64,000 nt of DNA, from NCBI RefSeq assembly GCF_932276165.1, contig NC_063988.1, positions 2,542,001 through 2,606,000 of the forward strand, written 5' to 3'. The DNA comes from Plutella xylostella. Its lineage: Eukaryota > Arthropoda > Insecta > Lepidoptera > Plutellidae. The notes under the pieces were generated by a model. The model was given only the letters and a program-made list of their open reading frames with translations, was not told where the DNA came from and did no database searches. Shown here one piece after another: positions 11,013-26,000 of this stretch. Positions within the stretch are counted from its first letter, which is position 1; each line of letters begins with the position of its first letter. A program made the translations under genes and the position numbers.

Positions 11013-14000
11013 CTATCCATCTTTAGTTTCTCGATCACTTCAGGATGATCTTGTTTGAATTTTTGAAGTAATTGTTTAGTTACTGGTTCTGGATTTTCGT
11101 GTTTTCTCGTTTCCTTGCAAATCTCTACATTTAATTCGTACAGTAATTTATCTACCTTCTTCTCTGGCGCTTTTATTTCTTGCGGCTGTAAAAACATATG
11201 ATTTTAGTAGATTTAACCTATTACTAAGGGCAGTTCTTAAATATTTAGTTTTACCTTTTTCCTTTGAATAATCAAAGCTGCCAATTCCTCAGCTAATTTC
11301 ACTGTCTCTTCTGGTAAATTAGTCTTCGAAGCCAACGCTAGTCCGTAGCATTCAATAGCAGTCGTGCCTGGCTCTATTTTATGTTTGTAGACCAATCGCT
11401 TTTGACCCAGCGTGGCAGCTGTTTGCGTATTCTGTGTATCAGTTACATTCTCTTCAGTCACTGAGGTGTGTAAGCTAAAAGTTTTATCTGTTATTAGAAA
11501 TTATAGTCATCGCCAAAAAATATTAAGTAGTTGTTCAAGTTAATGCTTATCGTCTATCAGACGCTCAATCTATGCTCACAACAGATAAAATAGGCCGATA
11601 GCAAAATAAAAGTGACATAACTAAAGATAAGAACAATATGGTCCGATGTTTACAGTTCACGATATGTTATGTGATTACACGAATATGGTGACCTAGGATC
11701 ACCCTCAGAATTCATACGTTGTAGTGAATTCTGCTAAAACTTGCATCTATCTGCTACCATTTTATAATCACACATGCCATAATAGGTATATATTTGAACC
11801 AATGAAAAGATACGAAGTGCATACCTACTGCCCGCAATACACCAATAGCGACCGAGCGGCAAAGCGCGCACCAATGGAACATTCCACCAAGCGCCACACC
11901 CCGAACCTCCAAGGGGACCGAAAAACTGTTATCTGAGTATTATTCAAGTAACTTCCTTAAGCAACCTACTTGACGACATTGAAGTACAGGTCCTGCAGCC
12001 TGGTCAGGTACATGAAGTGAGTCGTGAAGAATGTGAAGGCGTCGCTGGCGAGCAGCTCCTCGCAGATTGCCCACGCCATGCTCGTGCCTTCTTCTGTGCA
12101 GGTGCCTCTGGTCGTAACACGGGTTTGTTAGTAAACAGTACTCTTAGCGTCTAGGTAGATTGGTCATCTGAATAGGTATTTCAAAAAAGAAACATGATAG
12201 CTTTTGCTGGCCTAAAAAGCTAAGCAGCAGATTTACAAATTGGATGAGTAACAAAAAAAATATTACCGGCAAAGTTCATCAATAATGACTAAGCTGTTTT
12301 TAGTAAGACCCTTCAGTATGTGCTGAATCTCTTTCATCTGAAAATATTTATGTAAATGTATTATCTATTTTCGTTCATACCTACTTGGAAATTACAAAAA
12401 TGATATGCTATTTACTTTCAGCTTGACGATAAAATTAGATTACAACTATCTATGATATTATAATTTTCTATATAATTTTACCTCTAAAACGTAAGTCGAG
12501 GCGTTGAGTTCAACGCTGTCGTTGAAACCGATTCTTGAAAATATTCTGTCGCACAATCTTACAACGCCTTTTGTTGCCGGTATAAAACATCCGATCTGAA
12601 ATAAATTACGACTCGTGAAAGATGACGTCACGAGTTATTTGTAGGTACTAATTTAGGCGTAGTATCGTTGAAAACAATAACATTTCAATTCGCTCATTGT
12701 TTCAAACAAAAACAAACATTTGCCAGGCCTCCACGATTTACATAGGCTCAATCAAGCCAAATTAATGTTATAGAAGGTTCTACCATACGATTGATAGTAT
12801 AGAAATATGCTGATATCAGATTGTGTTATGGAAATTGACTAACCTGAGCCATAATCTGTATCACAGCTATTTGCTTGATGTAAATACTTTTCCCTCCCAT
12901 GTTTGGTCCTGTGATTATTGTGAAATTTTGTTCCGGACTCGCGTACTGAAAAGCAGTTAAAATGGGATAATTAAGGAAATTTATTACTTGGCAGGCCGAC
13001 AATTTGAGATAAGTTGGAGACAACTTTACTGGATGAAAATTTCTAAATCTTCTGATGACAACTATTTCTGATGAGCTCAGTTTCAGTCATTTATGTATAT
13101 AATGTCATCTAAGAAAATAACTGGCAAACAGAATCTTACAATATCGTTTGGTACTGGCATAGTTTGGCTGTTGTAGTCCAACAGAGGATGGACACTGTTT
13201 CTCACATCCATGTAATTACTGAATTCAGGTCTTATGTAAGAACCTGCGATGCTTGCCTGAAAAAATTACAAATCTTATTATTTTATTTAACTGCAGAAAG
13301 TAGGTAATTAATATCACAGTATCGGTAGCTTCATAAAACAGACGTAAGTATGGAAAGGTTGAAGGCATTAATTTGTTGTTGTTTTAGGAGATGTCAATTT
13401 TTTTGCCATGTTTCATTAAAATCGGTTAACTTCAATATAGGTAGGTAATACACACGTGTGCTAATGCAATCAAGATGTCCAGTTCAGCAACATTTTCACA
13501 AAGCTTGTAAAGGCTGGACATGTGAGGCCGCAAATCTTTGATTAGTCCTGAAATTACTCTGCGGACAACAACAGTAGATAAGATAAAATTCACGTGGCAA
13601 TTTGTTTAAGGTTCCTTAACCATTATTTGTGAACTTGGGTTCTGTGATGCATAATAAATGATAAGCTAATTTTAAATTAGGTGGGGGGGTAGCACGGTTT
13701 TAAAATGTCACCACTTATGTGGCCTGTTTGTACCTAAATATGATCTAAAGCCAGTCATAATTACCATCATCAAATCTTTTATGCCTAATGTAACTTCATC
13801 TCAATTATTGGACACAATTCCATTCAAAAACCAAACTCATAACACCAATTAATAAAGTAGATGTCTGGTAGAGATTGCTATAAGCTAAGCAATGAGGCCG
13901 CCTTTTTTACTGTTTTATTTTTAAGTTTTTTTTGTATTTTTTGTTCTTGGGGCAAATAAAGTATATTGTAGACAGAGTGGAATACAGATGATTACATGTT

Positions 14001-17000
14001 GCTCATCTTCTGTATTTCGTTGAGCGCCTCCTTCGCCTGCTGGTCCAGAACGACCAGCTCCTCTGTCGACATGGACACGCTGGCGCCGCTGTTCGACACC
14101 TACAATCAGTCACCAACTTTTATATTTACGTGTTTTTCTTATACAAGATGTTGCAAAAAAGGTAAACTAACATTCTGATTGAATTTTCGGGCTTTGATAT
14201 AAAATGCTGCACACGTAGGTTTCGCCTTATTATAGGTTTTGCAACATCCTATATACCGACTTCGTTATTATATGAATTTTAAGACAAAATGTACGCTAGC
14301 CATAACACTGACTTTAATACCCTTGTTTCACCTCAGTGGCGAGACAGTATCCTCGGCCGAGTACTAGGTAAATTGCTAGCCGTTCATTGGTCGAGGATCG
14401 GCCGAGTATACTGTCTCGCCACTCTACTCGGTAGGTGTAATGAGGTGATAAGGAATACAGTTTCTAATCTATATCTATACTTGGGTACCTGAATAAAAAT
14501 ATCTGGCAGGTCTTCCACCCGAAAATTCCTTCGGTTTCTCGGCGCAAGCGGCAGGACTATATGAAAACCTTTGAGCACATTCTGATTGAGCCTTATAGGA
14601 AGGTCGTAGGTTTCGCTCAACTGTTCCACGATCTTTTGTATATCTTCTATGAGCTCTGAGTAAGTTCTTCTAGCTACATCTAGGAGTCCGTTTATTTCTG
14701 GTTTGACAGCAAAGCATCGTTGGAGACTGCCCATAGCTCCTTTCTCCAAATGTGCGTCATCTTGGATTATGGTGCGAATTCGGTCCGCTATGTCCTGATA
14801 GTTGGGGTTTTCGAACTCCTGAAGTGACGAAATGATTATGATAAAGACTAGCTACGTGTTTGTTTTGAAGCGTGTGTTGTTATATCAGATAAACTTGTTC
14901 AATGTCACATCAAAATAAAATTTTGAGGACAAGTAAGACGATTTGCTAAATTATTAGATTGTGTTGTGTTAAAAAATACCCTGAAACCCTTCAACTTAGA
15001 AATCCAGCTTTGTCCCCACCCATCGGTCATCAGGTCAGCTTGCAGAAATTAAGAGCTATAGCTGTAACATATCACCGCATTTTGGAAAATGTCAAGATTT
15101 TCACCTAGCAATGCCACCTGAAAATCAGCCGCATGATTGCCAACCTCCGAGCTCCGCTACCAACCTCACTTGAATAAAGCCACATCATCGCATACCAGTC
15201 TCATAGTCCTCAGTTTCCCGCTCACGGCGCTCCCCAAGGCACTGGCTAGGCTCGGCACCAGCTCCATCGTTGTCTTCAGCAGCAGCACCTGGTTGAGCTG
15301 CGCCTCGCCCACCGCCTCCAGGCTCTCGCTGGCCGAGTCCATGCACAGGAGCAGGATCTTGTCCACGTCGGATAGCTTCTTTATTACGTCCTGTGGGAAT
15401 GGGTGGTGGGGAAAATAAGGGGGTGCATAAAAGTTAAGTGGCTAAAAACTGCAAGCAATGTGTTATTACTCTACAATTATTATGAAATTAATGAGTGTCC
15501 AGAAAACTCTCAACTCAGTTGGTTAACGTTTAAGCTTTTTTATATTCCGTCTCATATTTTTGAGCATATTAGGTTCTACGTTCGGTCAGCTGCAGAAGTT
15601 GCTATACACTTACCCCCTTATTCATAAAAAAGTTACTGGACGGATTAACTATTGAACTGTTCTGTCCCTCTCTAACAGAGAACAATTTGTTCTTTGACAG
15701 AGAGTGACAAAACAGTTCAATAGTTAATAATAATAATAATAATAATATGATAATATGTGGGGACATCTCACACACGGCCATCCGACCCCAAGCTAGGTAG
15801 AACCTGTGTTATGGGTGTCGGACAGCTGATATATCTACACAAATACATAGATAGATAGATACTAAATATAAATATCAACACCCAAGACCCGAGAACAAAT
15901 ATCTGTGTTTAAACAAATATCTGCCCCAGCCGGGAATCGAACCCGGGACCTTCGGCTCAGTAGTCAGGGTCACTAACCACTACGCCATTCGGTAATCCGT
16001 CCAGTAACTTTTTTATGAATAAGGGGGTTACAATACAATAAATAGTCCATGACATGACACCCTATAGTTACATAATGAAGTTGACTCTCCCACCCACGAA
16101 TTTGATTTTAAATCTCCATACATTTCCTCAATAGCAGAAACCCTCACAAACCTGAATCCCAGCCATCAGCCCGTCATCATTCTCCATCAGATCCTGTACA
16201 GCATCAAGCCTCGCCTCCACCTCATCTTTATTACACGAAGGTTGCAGTAGCGAGGCCCTGAGCGCCCTGACCCCAGCCACCGTGTAGGTCGGCCCTAGCA
16301 CGCCTAGGAGGCAGCTGGTGGCCCCGGCTGAAGGGGATAGGGATGAGCACACTTCTAGCTCTATGGAGCTGCCTACGTCTGCAAGGATGGAATATATGTG
16401 ATTATATGGCTATGATTTAAGCGGTGTGGCGTTTACTCGGCAAGAGTATATATGCTCGGCCCTAGCCCGGTCGTATACGAATAGAGCATGACCCGATTTA
16501 TGTTTCGTTGTCTGCAAAACTTATAATTTTACATACGCCGCAATGTACCAGTGCTAATCACTTGAACTAAAAATTGTGATGTCTCTATACTTTTGCAAGG
16601 CAGTAGGACTGACCTGACAACAACTGTATCTCGGGGACCTTTACATGGATTGAGTACATAGTCTAATATTGATTACTTATTTATGATGTTTTCTATGTCT
16701 GAATAATTACATCAAGGTGCATTGATTGTGTGAGCTTTGAACTTGACCTTACGACTGAGATGTATGGCCTCATTTTAACAACATCAATTATTATTTAATT
16801 AGCTAGCAAATTACGTCAGCTAAAGATATCATTGAAAGTCTTGGTGCATAAAAAACAGACATGAAAATACTGTAGGTTCGAAAGTATATGTAGGTAGGTA
16901 TACTATAAGTTTGTAGTAAGTAGTTACCAATGATCATGGTATTTTCCGAGGAATGGTACTCAATCTTGAGTGACTCCCGAGCGAAGACGACACATTGGAT

Positions 17001-20000
17001 GTACTCAACATACTTGAGTACTGCCGCGGCAGCCGTCACTGCGTAAAACCTGAAAAAGTACGTTAGTTCCGTACATTGAATTTTTTGTATGCATTATTTT
17101 CTCACTAAACTTCACACACACTGATGTTCGGGAAGTTTACTGATAAAATTCTGCCTGTATAAGTACAAATAATAATAATGTCCATAATGCTACATTGGCA
17201 CCTGGCACCTATTTGTTCAAAATTCTCCTGCATCATTCATTAGAAGTAGGTAAATGTATTTTCTTGTAGTTTCCCAAGTATCTAGTGCCGAGCTAGCATA
17301 TAAATGTAGCAAGCTAGGTACTTATGTATGTATAATCTGTAATTTATCTATCATTCAAGTGTTCTAGAGATAACGTAATAAACCTTTGAATACGTTTTAT
17401 CAGCTGTTTTTGTCCTTTGCTGGGGGCATATTGCTTAGATACAGAATCTATAGGTAAATTGCGTTGATAGGCAAATCACTTTATGTTACTGATATTGCGA
17501 ATTGTGATTACATTTGTGACGTGAGTAGGTAGGTTTTTCATTATAAAAAACACTCATACGATAAAGGAAAACAACGTGCAAAAACCGGCACTCCAAGATG
17601 CATGAACACACCACAAACCTACCTGCAGTGGACTAGCGTGGTAAGAAATGGTCCAAAAAGATGGAACATGACATGTTACAACGGCTACAGTCGAGTGAGC
17701 CAGCTCCCACGCACACATTCATCAAGTGGTTCTAATTCTAAGCTGTACGGCTACTGTCCACAAGAGCGGAGAAAGATAGCAGAGCGGTGGGCGAGGTAAA
17801 AATCGATCAATGAAATAGCACAAAAACTCCGCTTATGCCATTTCATTGGACGATTATTGCCTCGCACACCGCTCCGCTAGCCCGTTCCGCTCAGGTGGAC
17901 AAGCACTCTAAGGTAGGCCATGAGCCGATTCCCCAACACCTACCTCGTGATACAATACCCCATAGAACAACTCCATTCCATACTAACTTGTGCAACACCT
18001 GCAAGTAGACCGCGCTGTACTGCGGCGCGCACAGCGTCTGTATCTGTTGCCTCCCCGCGGCGTCGTTGAAGTGTCGCCGCTGCACGGCGGTGACGCGGCG
18101 CGCCGGCAGCTGCTCGCGCAGCACGCGGCACAGCTGGCTCGCGCCCGCCGAGCAGAACGTGTGCGGGACTATTATCTGTATGTAGGGAGGTGTGTAGAAG
18201 GGATAGGGAGACAGGTGGAAGCTTTGTAAAACGGCTTATCTTCCTTGCTTTGTGCGAAGCAGATGGTAAAAGCAGATATGGGAGAAGGGACAGTAGATGG
18301 GCGGAATGTCTTCTGGAAAACTTAAAGCCGTTGGAACGCTTACCTAAACCTCTTTTTCCTCTTTGGCTTTGTGCAAAGCAATAAAACAGGTATTTAAAGC
18401 ATTAGATTATTGATTTGGCAACGTCAACGCTGAGCTAGATCCTCTGGATTGATGGGTTCCGGCTTGAAATTCAGCATGAAAGCAGGCAGAAGCAAGAAAA
18501 ACATCCGCATCCAGTATAATTGTCGTAGTACCTATGTAAACCGCTGGACGGTTGCCGGAAAAGTTTCTTAACATTTATAAGTATATAATTTTCTTTTATA
18601 TTTAGAGCCGGCTATGTTCAAAGCAGGAGATAAAAGCAATCTGTCAGCGCATAACTGCAGGTAGCTATAGGCATTCGCTTTGCAAGCATTTTTGAGAATG
18701 TGAATTATTAGGCTGCTTCATGAATGCATATATCTGTTTGGTAAGATTAATTTGGAGCATGGTATTACCAGGTAAGTAGTTAGGTACCTACTCGTACTTA
18801 TATAGCTAATAAGTCACCTTCCCTACTACCTATTTCCTTACCTCCACAGGGTTGAAGTAGTGTATCTTGGTGAGCGTGTGCAGATAGAGCCGGGTGTCGC
18901 TGAACTGGCACAGCACGAGGTGCGGGCGCCGCAGGTCCACGGCCGCCAGGCCTATCTCCCCGCGGGCTTGGCCGCGACCCTCGGAGATAGCTGGAACCAT
19001 ATTGTAATGTTTGGAATATAAAAGACGGGAAAAAATCCTTAGGGACGGAAAACATTCTAAAGCGAAGCGAAGCTCGCGGCGGGTCAGCTAGTTTGAGATA
19101 TAAAAGAATAGGTAACTACTTACCACATTTATAATGGGGTTTCTAATATTAAGTTAGGTAGATTAGTAGATAGGTACTAATCAATTATTGTTAGTTTATG
19201 TTGTACTTACTTATAAGTTAAAGTATGTTTATCTTACCTAATATGACACTCGGTTCTGCAACAGATGTGCCGGTGGACCGCGCGGAGCGTGTGCCACTAT
19301 AGCCTCCTGAAAAATTATAAAATATGTTGGTAGATATATTTTAAGGATACTTACTTCAGTTAGTTGATAGGATTACAATCATAAAAGTTATAAATAAGCC
19401 ATTGGAAAGTTGAAGAACCAAAGTTTTTCAATTGCAAGAACGAAATCTTTTGAACACCCTGGAAGCTATAGGTATAAAATATCTCTCTCTCCCTTACTCC
19501 ACTGATTGAAGAAAAAATATGCTCGTCATAGTCACCTCGACTGCTGAGGTGGTGAAGTCCCGCCCGGACTCCGCGGCGGAGTCGCTCGCCAGCACCCGCG
19601 CCGCTGAGGGCTTGGCTGAGCTGGTGGGATTCCTAGATAGTAATGACTAAAAGTTCCTACAGTCTCGTAACTGTAGGACCTGTAGGCAGGTACCTATACC
19701 CTAATGTGGCATAGGTATCGATTGAAAACCTTTTCCCACCTACTTTCTGTGACCAATGCTGCGCTTGCGCATAATAACATACCTACATGGGCATAGCAGG
19801 GGTTTCGCCGTTATTATTCTGACCAATAGCCACCCTATCAACGCAGCATCAAGAAGTCCAGTAGATCTAGATACCCACCTCGACTGCTGCTACTGATGTA
19901 TCTGAAGGCGCTGGGCCTGTTCCTCGGGGTGGTGAAGTCCCGCCCGGACTCTGCGGCGGAGTCGCTCGCCAGCACGCGCGCCGCATGCTCATTCATAGAA

Positions 20001-23000
20001 GAGGGTTTTGCTGAGCTCGTGGAGGTCTGGGTGATTCTAGAAGAATGGGTGTGTGTGATGTATGGACGAGAGGAACTGTGGTTTGACTAAGAGGTAGATC
20101 AAGTGGTAATATTATGCGCGCAGATAAAGAAACAACATAAAAAAACGGCGGTGATACATCCAGGGGCGTATTTACCCTAGGGCTAAAAGGGCTACAGCCC
20201 GGGGCGGAAGGCGCCGAAGGGCGGCCCAGGGGCGGCCGGCAGGCCGCTCTTGGGCTTAAGGTTAGAGGAGTAAAAAAGTACAGAACAATATTTTAGGACG
20301 TAAGCCTAGAACGGCCCTGAGCCATCTTTCCAAATGTTGATTTCATGTCTTAAGAAATATGATTTAAATTATGAAAGCCGCCTTCTTTCTTTTCTGAACC
20401 GGTCGGTGAATAGTCTATTTTTTTAGAGTTAATGCTCCATAGTTAGGGGGGCGGTACCTACCACAGTCGCATAGGTTGGTACCAACGGTATAGTCCCACT
20501 TGCAAAGATTGTCCTTGCAGCAGCCTACCTCTGCTCGTAACCGATTTAGTGTATTCGAAATGTGCCAGGGGAGACTGATACCGGGAGCAAGTTTTTCCTC
20601 GAGAGGTAGGAAAGGATCCTGAGGCTTCTTTTCTTCCCAGAGCCTTAGCCTTGCGTTTTGTGGGTTTTGATCCGTTAAGGACACCTCACTATTTAGGAAC
20701 GCTTTGCGGCTCTTAAGGCGGGAAGGTGCGGCAGTATGTGAGTAAAGTGTATGTCTGGAGTCGCATTCTTGTTTGCCCTTCTCAACAGAACATGCCACTT
20801 TTCGCCGTATGCTAGGGGGTGCTATCCCAGCCAGAGAGTAGACTTTGTAGAGCGGTGTCGGTTTGAGGCATCCCGTTACTATACGAACTGTGTCGTTAAG
20901 AGCAAAATATACTTCTCTAGCATGCGCGGACCTTGCCCATATCATCAGCCAATAATCATCCAAGGAGCGCCACAACACTCGGTCCTCGGCCTTCCTCATC
21001 CAACCAATACCGGCTCTACCCTCCTAAGGTTGTCAGTCCAGCGGGCAGGAGGGCGTCCCAAGCTGCGTTTGCCTCGTTCGTGGTCTCCACTCGAGAACTC
21101 GTCTACCCCAACGGTTATCGGTTCTTCGGCAGATATGACCAGCCCACTGCCACTTCAGCTTGCTTATTTTGACAGCTATGTTGGTAACCTTAGTCCTCTG
21201 ACAGATAACCTCATTTCTGATATGATCCAGCAGAGAAACCCCAAGCATAGCTGTCTCCATAGCAAGCTGAGCGACTTGAAATCGGTGGACCAGTCCTACC
21301 GTCAGTGTCCACGTCTCTGCACCATACGTCATCACTGGCAGGACGCACTGGTTGAAGACTTTTGTCTTCTGGATCTGAGGAATGGAAATCTTACCCATAT
21401 AGGGCAGGCAAATTCGGCTGAGAAGCAGAGTGCTAAGCTACTTATTCGTAAAACTTGCGGAGAGGCGCCCCAGCTGGTAGACGTAAGCCGTCGCAGAAGG
21501 TTGTTTCGGGAGCTTTTCTTCTTGGTGTTTTGGCAGTGGGTTTTGTAAATAATTCATAATTCATTTATTTTCTGTTAAATTTACATCGTCAGCTTAATAA
21601 TTAGGTATAATTAATTAATACAAATTAATAATTGTATATTAAACAAATTTACAAATTGATAATAGGTATATCACAATGTGTCATTAAATAATTACATAAT
21701 ATAAAATATATAACAAAAGGTATGTCAAATTAGTTAAATTAAATTAATACCATGTCAAAGATAATTAAAATACAAATTTTTGTACCTATTGTACCTTAGC
21801 CATACTTATTTGTCATTAATAAATTCGTCAAATGTGTAAAAAGCCTTCTGGCTCAAATATTTCTTCAGATTATTTTTAAAAATATTGTAACTTGGTGACT
21901 CCCTTATGCCTTCTGGTATTTTATTGTATATTTTGGGACCAACAATGTCTATCGACTTTGTGGTCTTGGCTAGCCGATGTTCGGGGACAAACAAGTTATT
22001 TGGCCTTCTGGAGCTGTACCTACTAATTTTCGAGGTAAATGTGAATTCGAAAAGGTTCAGTCGCACATACTTGGCGACCTCCAGAATGAACAGACTGGGC
22101 ACAGTCAGGACTCCTAACTCGATGAACAGCTCTCTCGCCGGTTCATCAGGAGGTTTCCTCATGATCCGTCGGATCATCCTTTTCTGGAGTACGAATGGTC
22201 TGTGCCAGTCAGCGGCCAGTCCCCAAAACTCTATTCCGAATGGACTGGAAGTAGGCGTGGTAGGCCGTTATTACATTTGACCTGGACAGAGTGGGGGCGA
22301 GGCGTGAGATCGCAAAGAATGCACTATTTAGTTTTGCGCACACATCCTCAATTTGGTCGTGCCACTGGAGGCCTGTATCGAATGTGAATCCTACAAATTT
22401 TGCTGACCTGTCATACGGCACAGTAGTGTTGTGAACAGTGACTGTGGGTAATTCGGTTGTGATGTTCCGCAGCGAAAAATACAAAAGTTTCGTTTTATCT
22501 ATATTCACCTGCATACCGTTTATTGTGAACCAGTTCACCAGGCTTTCAATCGTATGGATTAAGTTATGCACTAGTTGTTCTGCTGTCTCAGCCGAAACTA
22601 TTGCGCATATATCATCTGCATACATGATGAATTCTGCTTCCCGAGTAACGTGCGGGAGATCGTTCATCATGATCAGAAATAAACTGTTTCCTACGTTGGA
22701 ACCCTGTGGTACGGACCGATCACCGATTTTTCCCGGCGACGATTGCTCATTTCCTACGACAGTAATTTGGACACGGTCAGATAGAAATGAACGAATGCAG
22801 TTCTGAGCCGTGCCGCGGTCGCCATAGTGTGCCAACTTAGCTATAATGAGCTGTACGTGAGAGATCTACCCAGGGTCACTTTGAGGTATTTTGGTGACGA
22901 GCAGTGCTGGATTTTTTAAGTATGAAAGCCGGCTTCTTCTTTTCTGAACGGGTGCCGGTGGAATAATCATATTTTTTCCGCCTCTGTATTTTTTTACGGA

Positions 23001-26000
23001 AATCTTAAGAAATCGAAAGAAATTGCCTCACTCAGTTGCCAAACTTTATTTCTAAACGTTCTAAAATGTTCTCGTCTATCCAGAAAAATCTTTTTTTTTC
23101 GGAAGATATCATTATCTATGCAAATGTATCACCACAATGTTCTTATTATGTAGGTCGGTACTCGGTAGGTACTAGGTACTATACACATACTATACTGCTA
23201 TTTTTGTTTTTAACCGACTTCGAAAAAAGTTCACCGATTACTCAGCCATTTATGGACCGATTTTGAAAATTCTTTTTTTGATGTATTGGGTTGAGCTCAG
23301 GGGTGGTCCCATTTTTTTCAGAATTTTATTCCACCCCCAAGGGTAAAACAAAAAACAAGGTAAAGGGGTAAAACAGGGGTATAAATTTCCATTTTGGGCA
23401 CTTATCAACCGATTCTAATGAAATTTAGAACGTAAATATAGTTCTTATAACAAAAAAAATATGATGGTGACCTTGAGCTGATCTGATGATGGAAACGGAC
23501 GGCAGTCAAGGGAACTCCTCAACGGTATATAGCAGTTAGTAACTACCTCGTGTTTAGGCTTGAATGATTCGTATTGAGAAGTAGGACTTATTGGTATCAT
23601 TTGCATCTTACTTTTGATTGCTAATGATCGCAAATAAACTAAAAATAATAAAATAAAATAATAATTTAAAAAAAATAAAAAACTCGACTCGCACTTGGCC
23701 GGTTTTGAGGTAAGAAATGGAAAAAGAATTTTGTTCTCTTTTCAGTCCAAATAACAAATTTAACCATTTTTTTTTAAGAAATACTAGCAAATTTATTCCT
23801 AAAGTAGCCACTGTCCTTTGCAAAAAGCGATCCAAGATGGCGGAATTTAAAGAAGCAACGGAGAGGCACGAATTGTCTATGTTTTATTGGTCAGCCATTA
23901 CTGTAAAAATGACTGCCGAGTGTTACCATTACAGAATAACTATTACTGCTGCATTCAAAGATAAATATAACTAAATAGAACGAAGCGTTGTCTTGTTTTC
24001 TTTAATAATTCCGCGCTGTGTCAATAAATGGAGGGGTGTCAACAATAGGGTAGTTTACCCTACATTGGAGGTTTAAGGAACTGCTAAGTATGTAGCATTT
24101 GCACAGATTAACACATGTAACACGAATAATGACGACGACGCCGACGCAGATCATAATTATTAGCATTCGCGATTAGCACAGACTAAATTAGTACCTAGGT
24201 TGTAACTAACTGGAGCTCACGCTCAGCTAGTTTTCATTTAAATGCTACATTTATACCTAAAACTGCCTCTCCATTGTTGGACATCGGTGATACCTAATTA
24301 AGGCCTCTGACTAGGCTTAACGACTGCTGCCGAAGCAGCAACCGGGACCCACGGCTTAACGTGAAGTTTGAAGCACGGAAGCGTCCAGAAAAGAACCACT
24401 TGAAATCGGTTACCCATCCAATGGCTGACCGAGCTAGTTGTTGGTTAACCTCAGTGATCAGTTACAATCACTGAAGCCAGCTTAACTACGGACGCTTCAA
24501 TTTTAATTACATCAGACGGTAAAAAGATATTCATGAATAACGTTAATAACAACCAATCCCACGGGGAGACAGCGAAAAGAGGCGGCTTGATATTTTGTAC
24601 ATAAAAGAAAGTCCTGAGCTATTTAACAGCTAACTGTTAGTGGACGCTGAAAATATTTGATTGAGTTCTCTTCAAAGAACTTATGGCCAAACCTATAACT
24701 TTCATGCGTAGGTACATATCAATATTTTTAAAAGTATCAGAGTATATACAAACATAATAAAAGAAAACAATAAATTATACATTACTGTGGCGCAAGTAAA
24801 CTCTAATCAAGTAATTTTAGGTCAAGTTACAAATTGTAAGGATATTACTTCGGTTCAGATGTAAGTACTTAAGTACAAATTCCAGGAGGAGATTATATTA
24901 ATCCCGTTATTTATTGTCTTCCTAACTTTGATAATAATCATTATTTTATACATGTTCCTGGAAACGGGTTTCCTCCAGGTTATGATAGGAATTATTACAG
25001 TTGTACCTACTCCTGTGCGTAATTGTTTTCCGTGACTTCAAGCTCTCACTTGTATAACTTATTGAAATAGGAATTAATAATTTTAGGTTTACTATGATAA
25101 ATGGATATGGAAACGCTAAAATGGATAGATATCAAATCCATCTTTCAGCCATTATGATATGATACAGATCAAACATCAAATTTAATATCGAATATTCCCT
25201 CTATCAATGGTATTCAAAACGATTTCAGATGGATTGCAGCGTTGTTATTGGGTACTTACTTAATTGTTTTAAGTTAACGATACTTTCCTTTATAAAATCT
25301 ACCCTTTTTACTTCAGGCGCACTTAATATTTCTCAAAGGGTATGAAGATTTTTTCTATTTTAAATTTAGAAACGACTTCTTCTTTCTTTGTCGACTTGTA
25401 AAATTATTTTTACTACGGAATTTTCCTTTCTTTACAGCGTGTTTTGAAACTATACAAGGCCAGAACGCACCCATAGTGTACTAGCACTGTATAGTTTCAA
25501 GTGAAAAAATATATTATTTTACTTGAAAATATACACGATTTGTGCGTACTAATCGCGTATACTTTCAAGTTGGGATTTACTGAATCGTTCTTGAAAATAT
25601 ACATTGCTATTACGCACATTGCTTGATTAATCGCGATCATTAGGAGAGGCCTATGTCCAACAGTGGACTACAGAAGGCTGAGAGAGAGAGACATTGCTTG
25701 ATTGGCGTACTTGTCGCATATAACCATGATGATTCTGATTTACTTAACTTTTTCGGTAAATGTACATGACTACAATTTACTTGTTCTGCCTGTCATACCT
25801 ATAGAATGTTAATAAATAAAGATGAACAAGCTCTAATTTGATTGATAAATTGATATTTATAGCAATCATAATTGCAAGTAAGAACACTAATATTTTATTA
25901 TTTATATGAATTAAGAGTAATACCTACTACACTCACGAGCAATGAAAAAGAAAAAATCCAGTGACGATAGCTCCTGAACGGAAAGGACTAGCTTAATGAT

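Noticed and set aside
15930..15992. tRNA gene
   Set aside because: Same reasoning: tRNA-like head of a SINE.
20751..21548. 265-residue plus-strand ORF
   Set aside because: It lies antisense to two recognisable LINE polymerase fragments and has no domain of its own.
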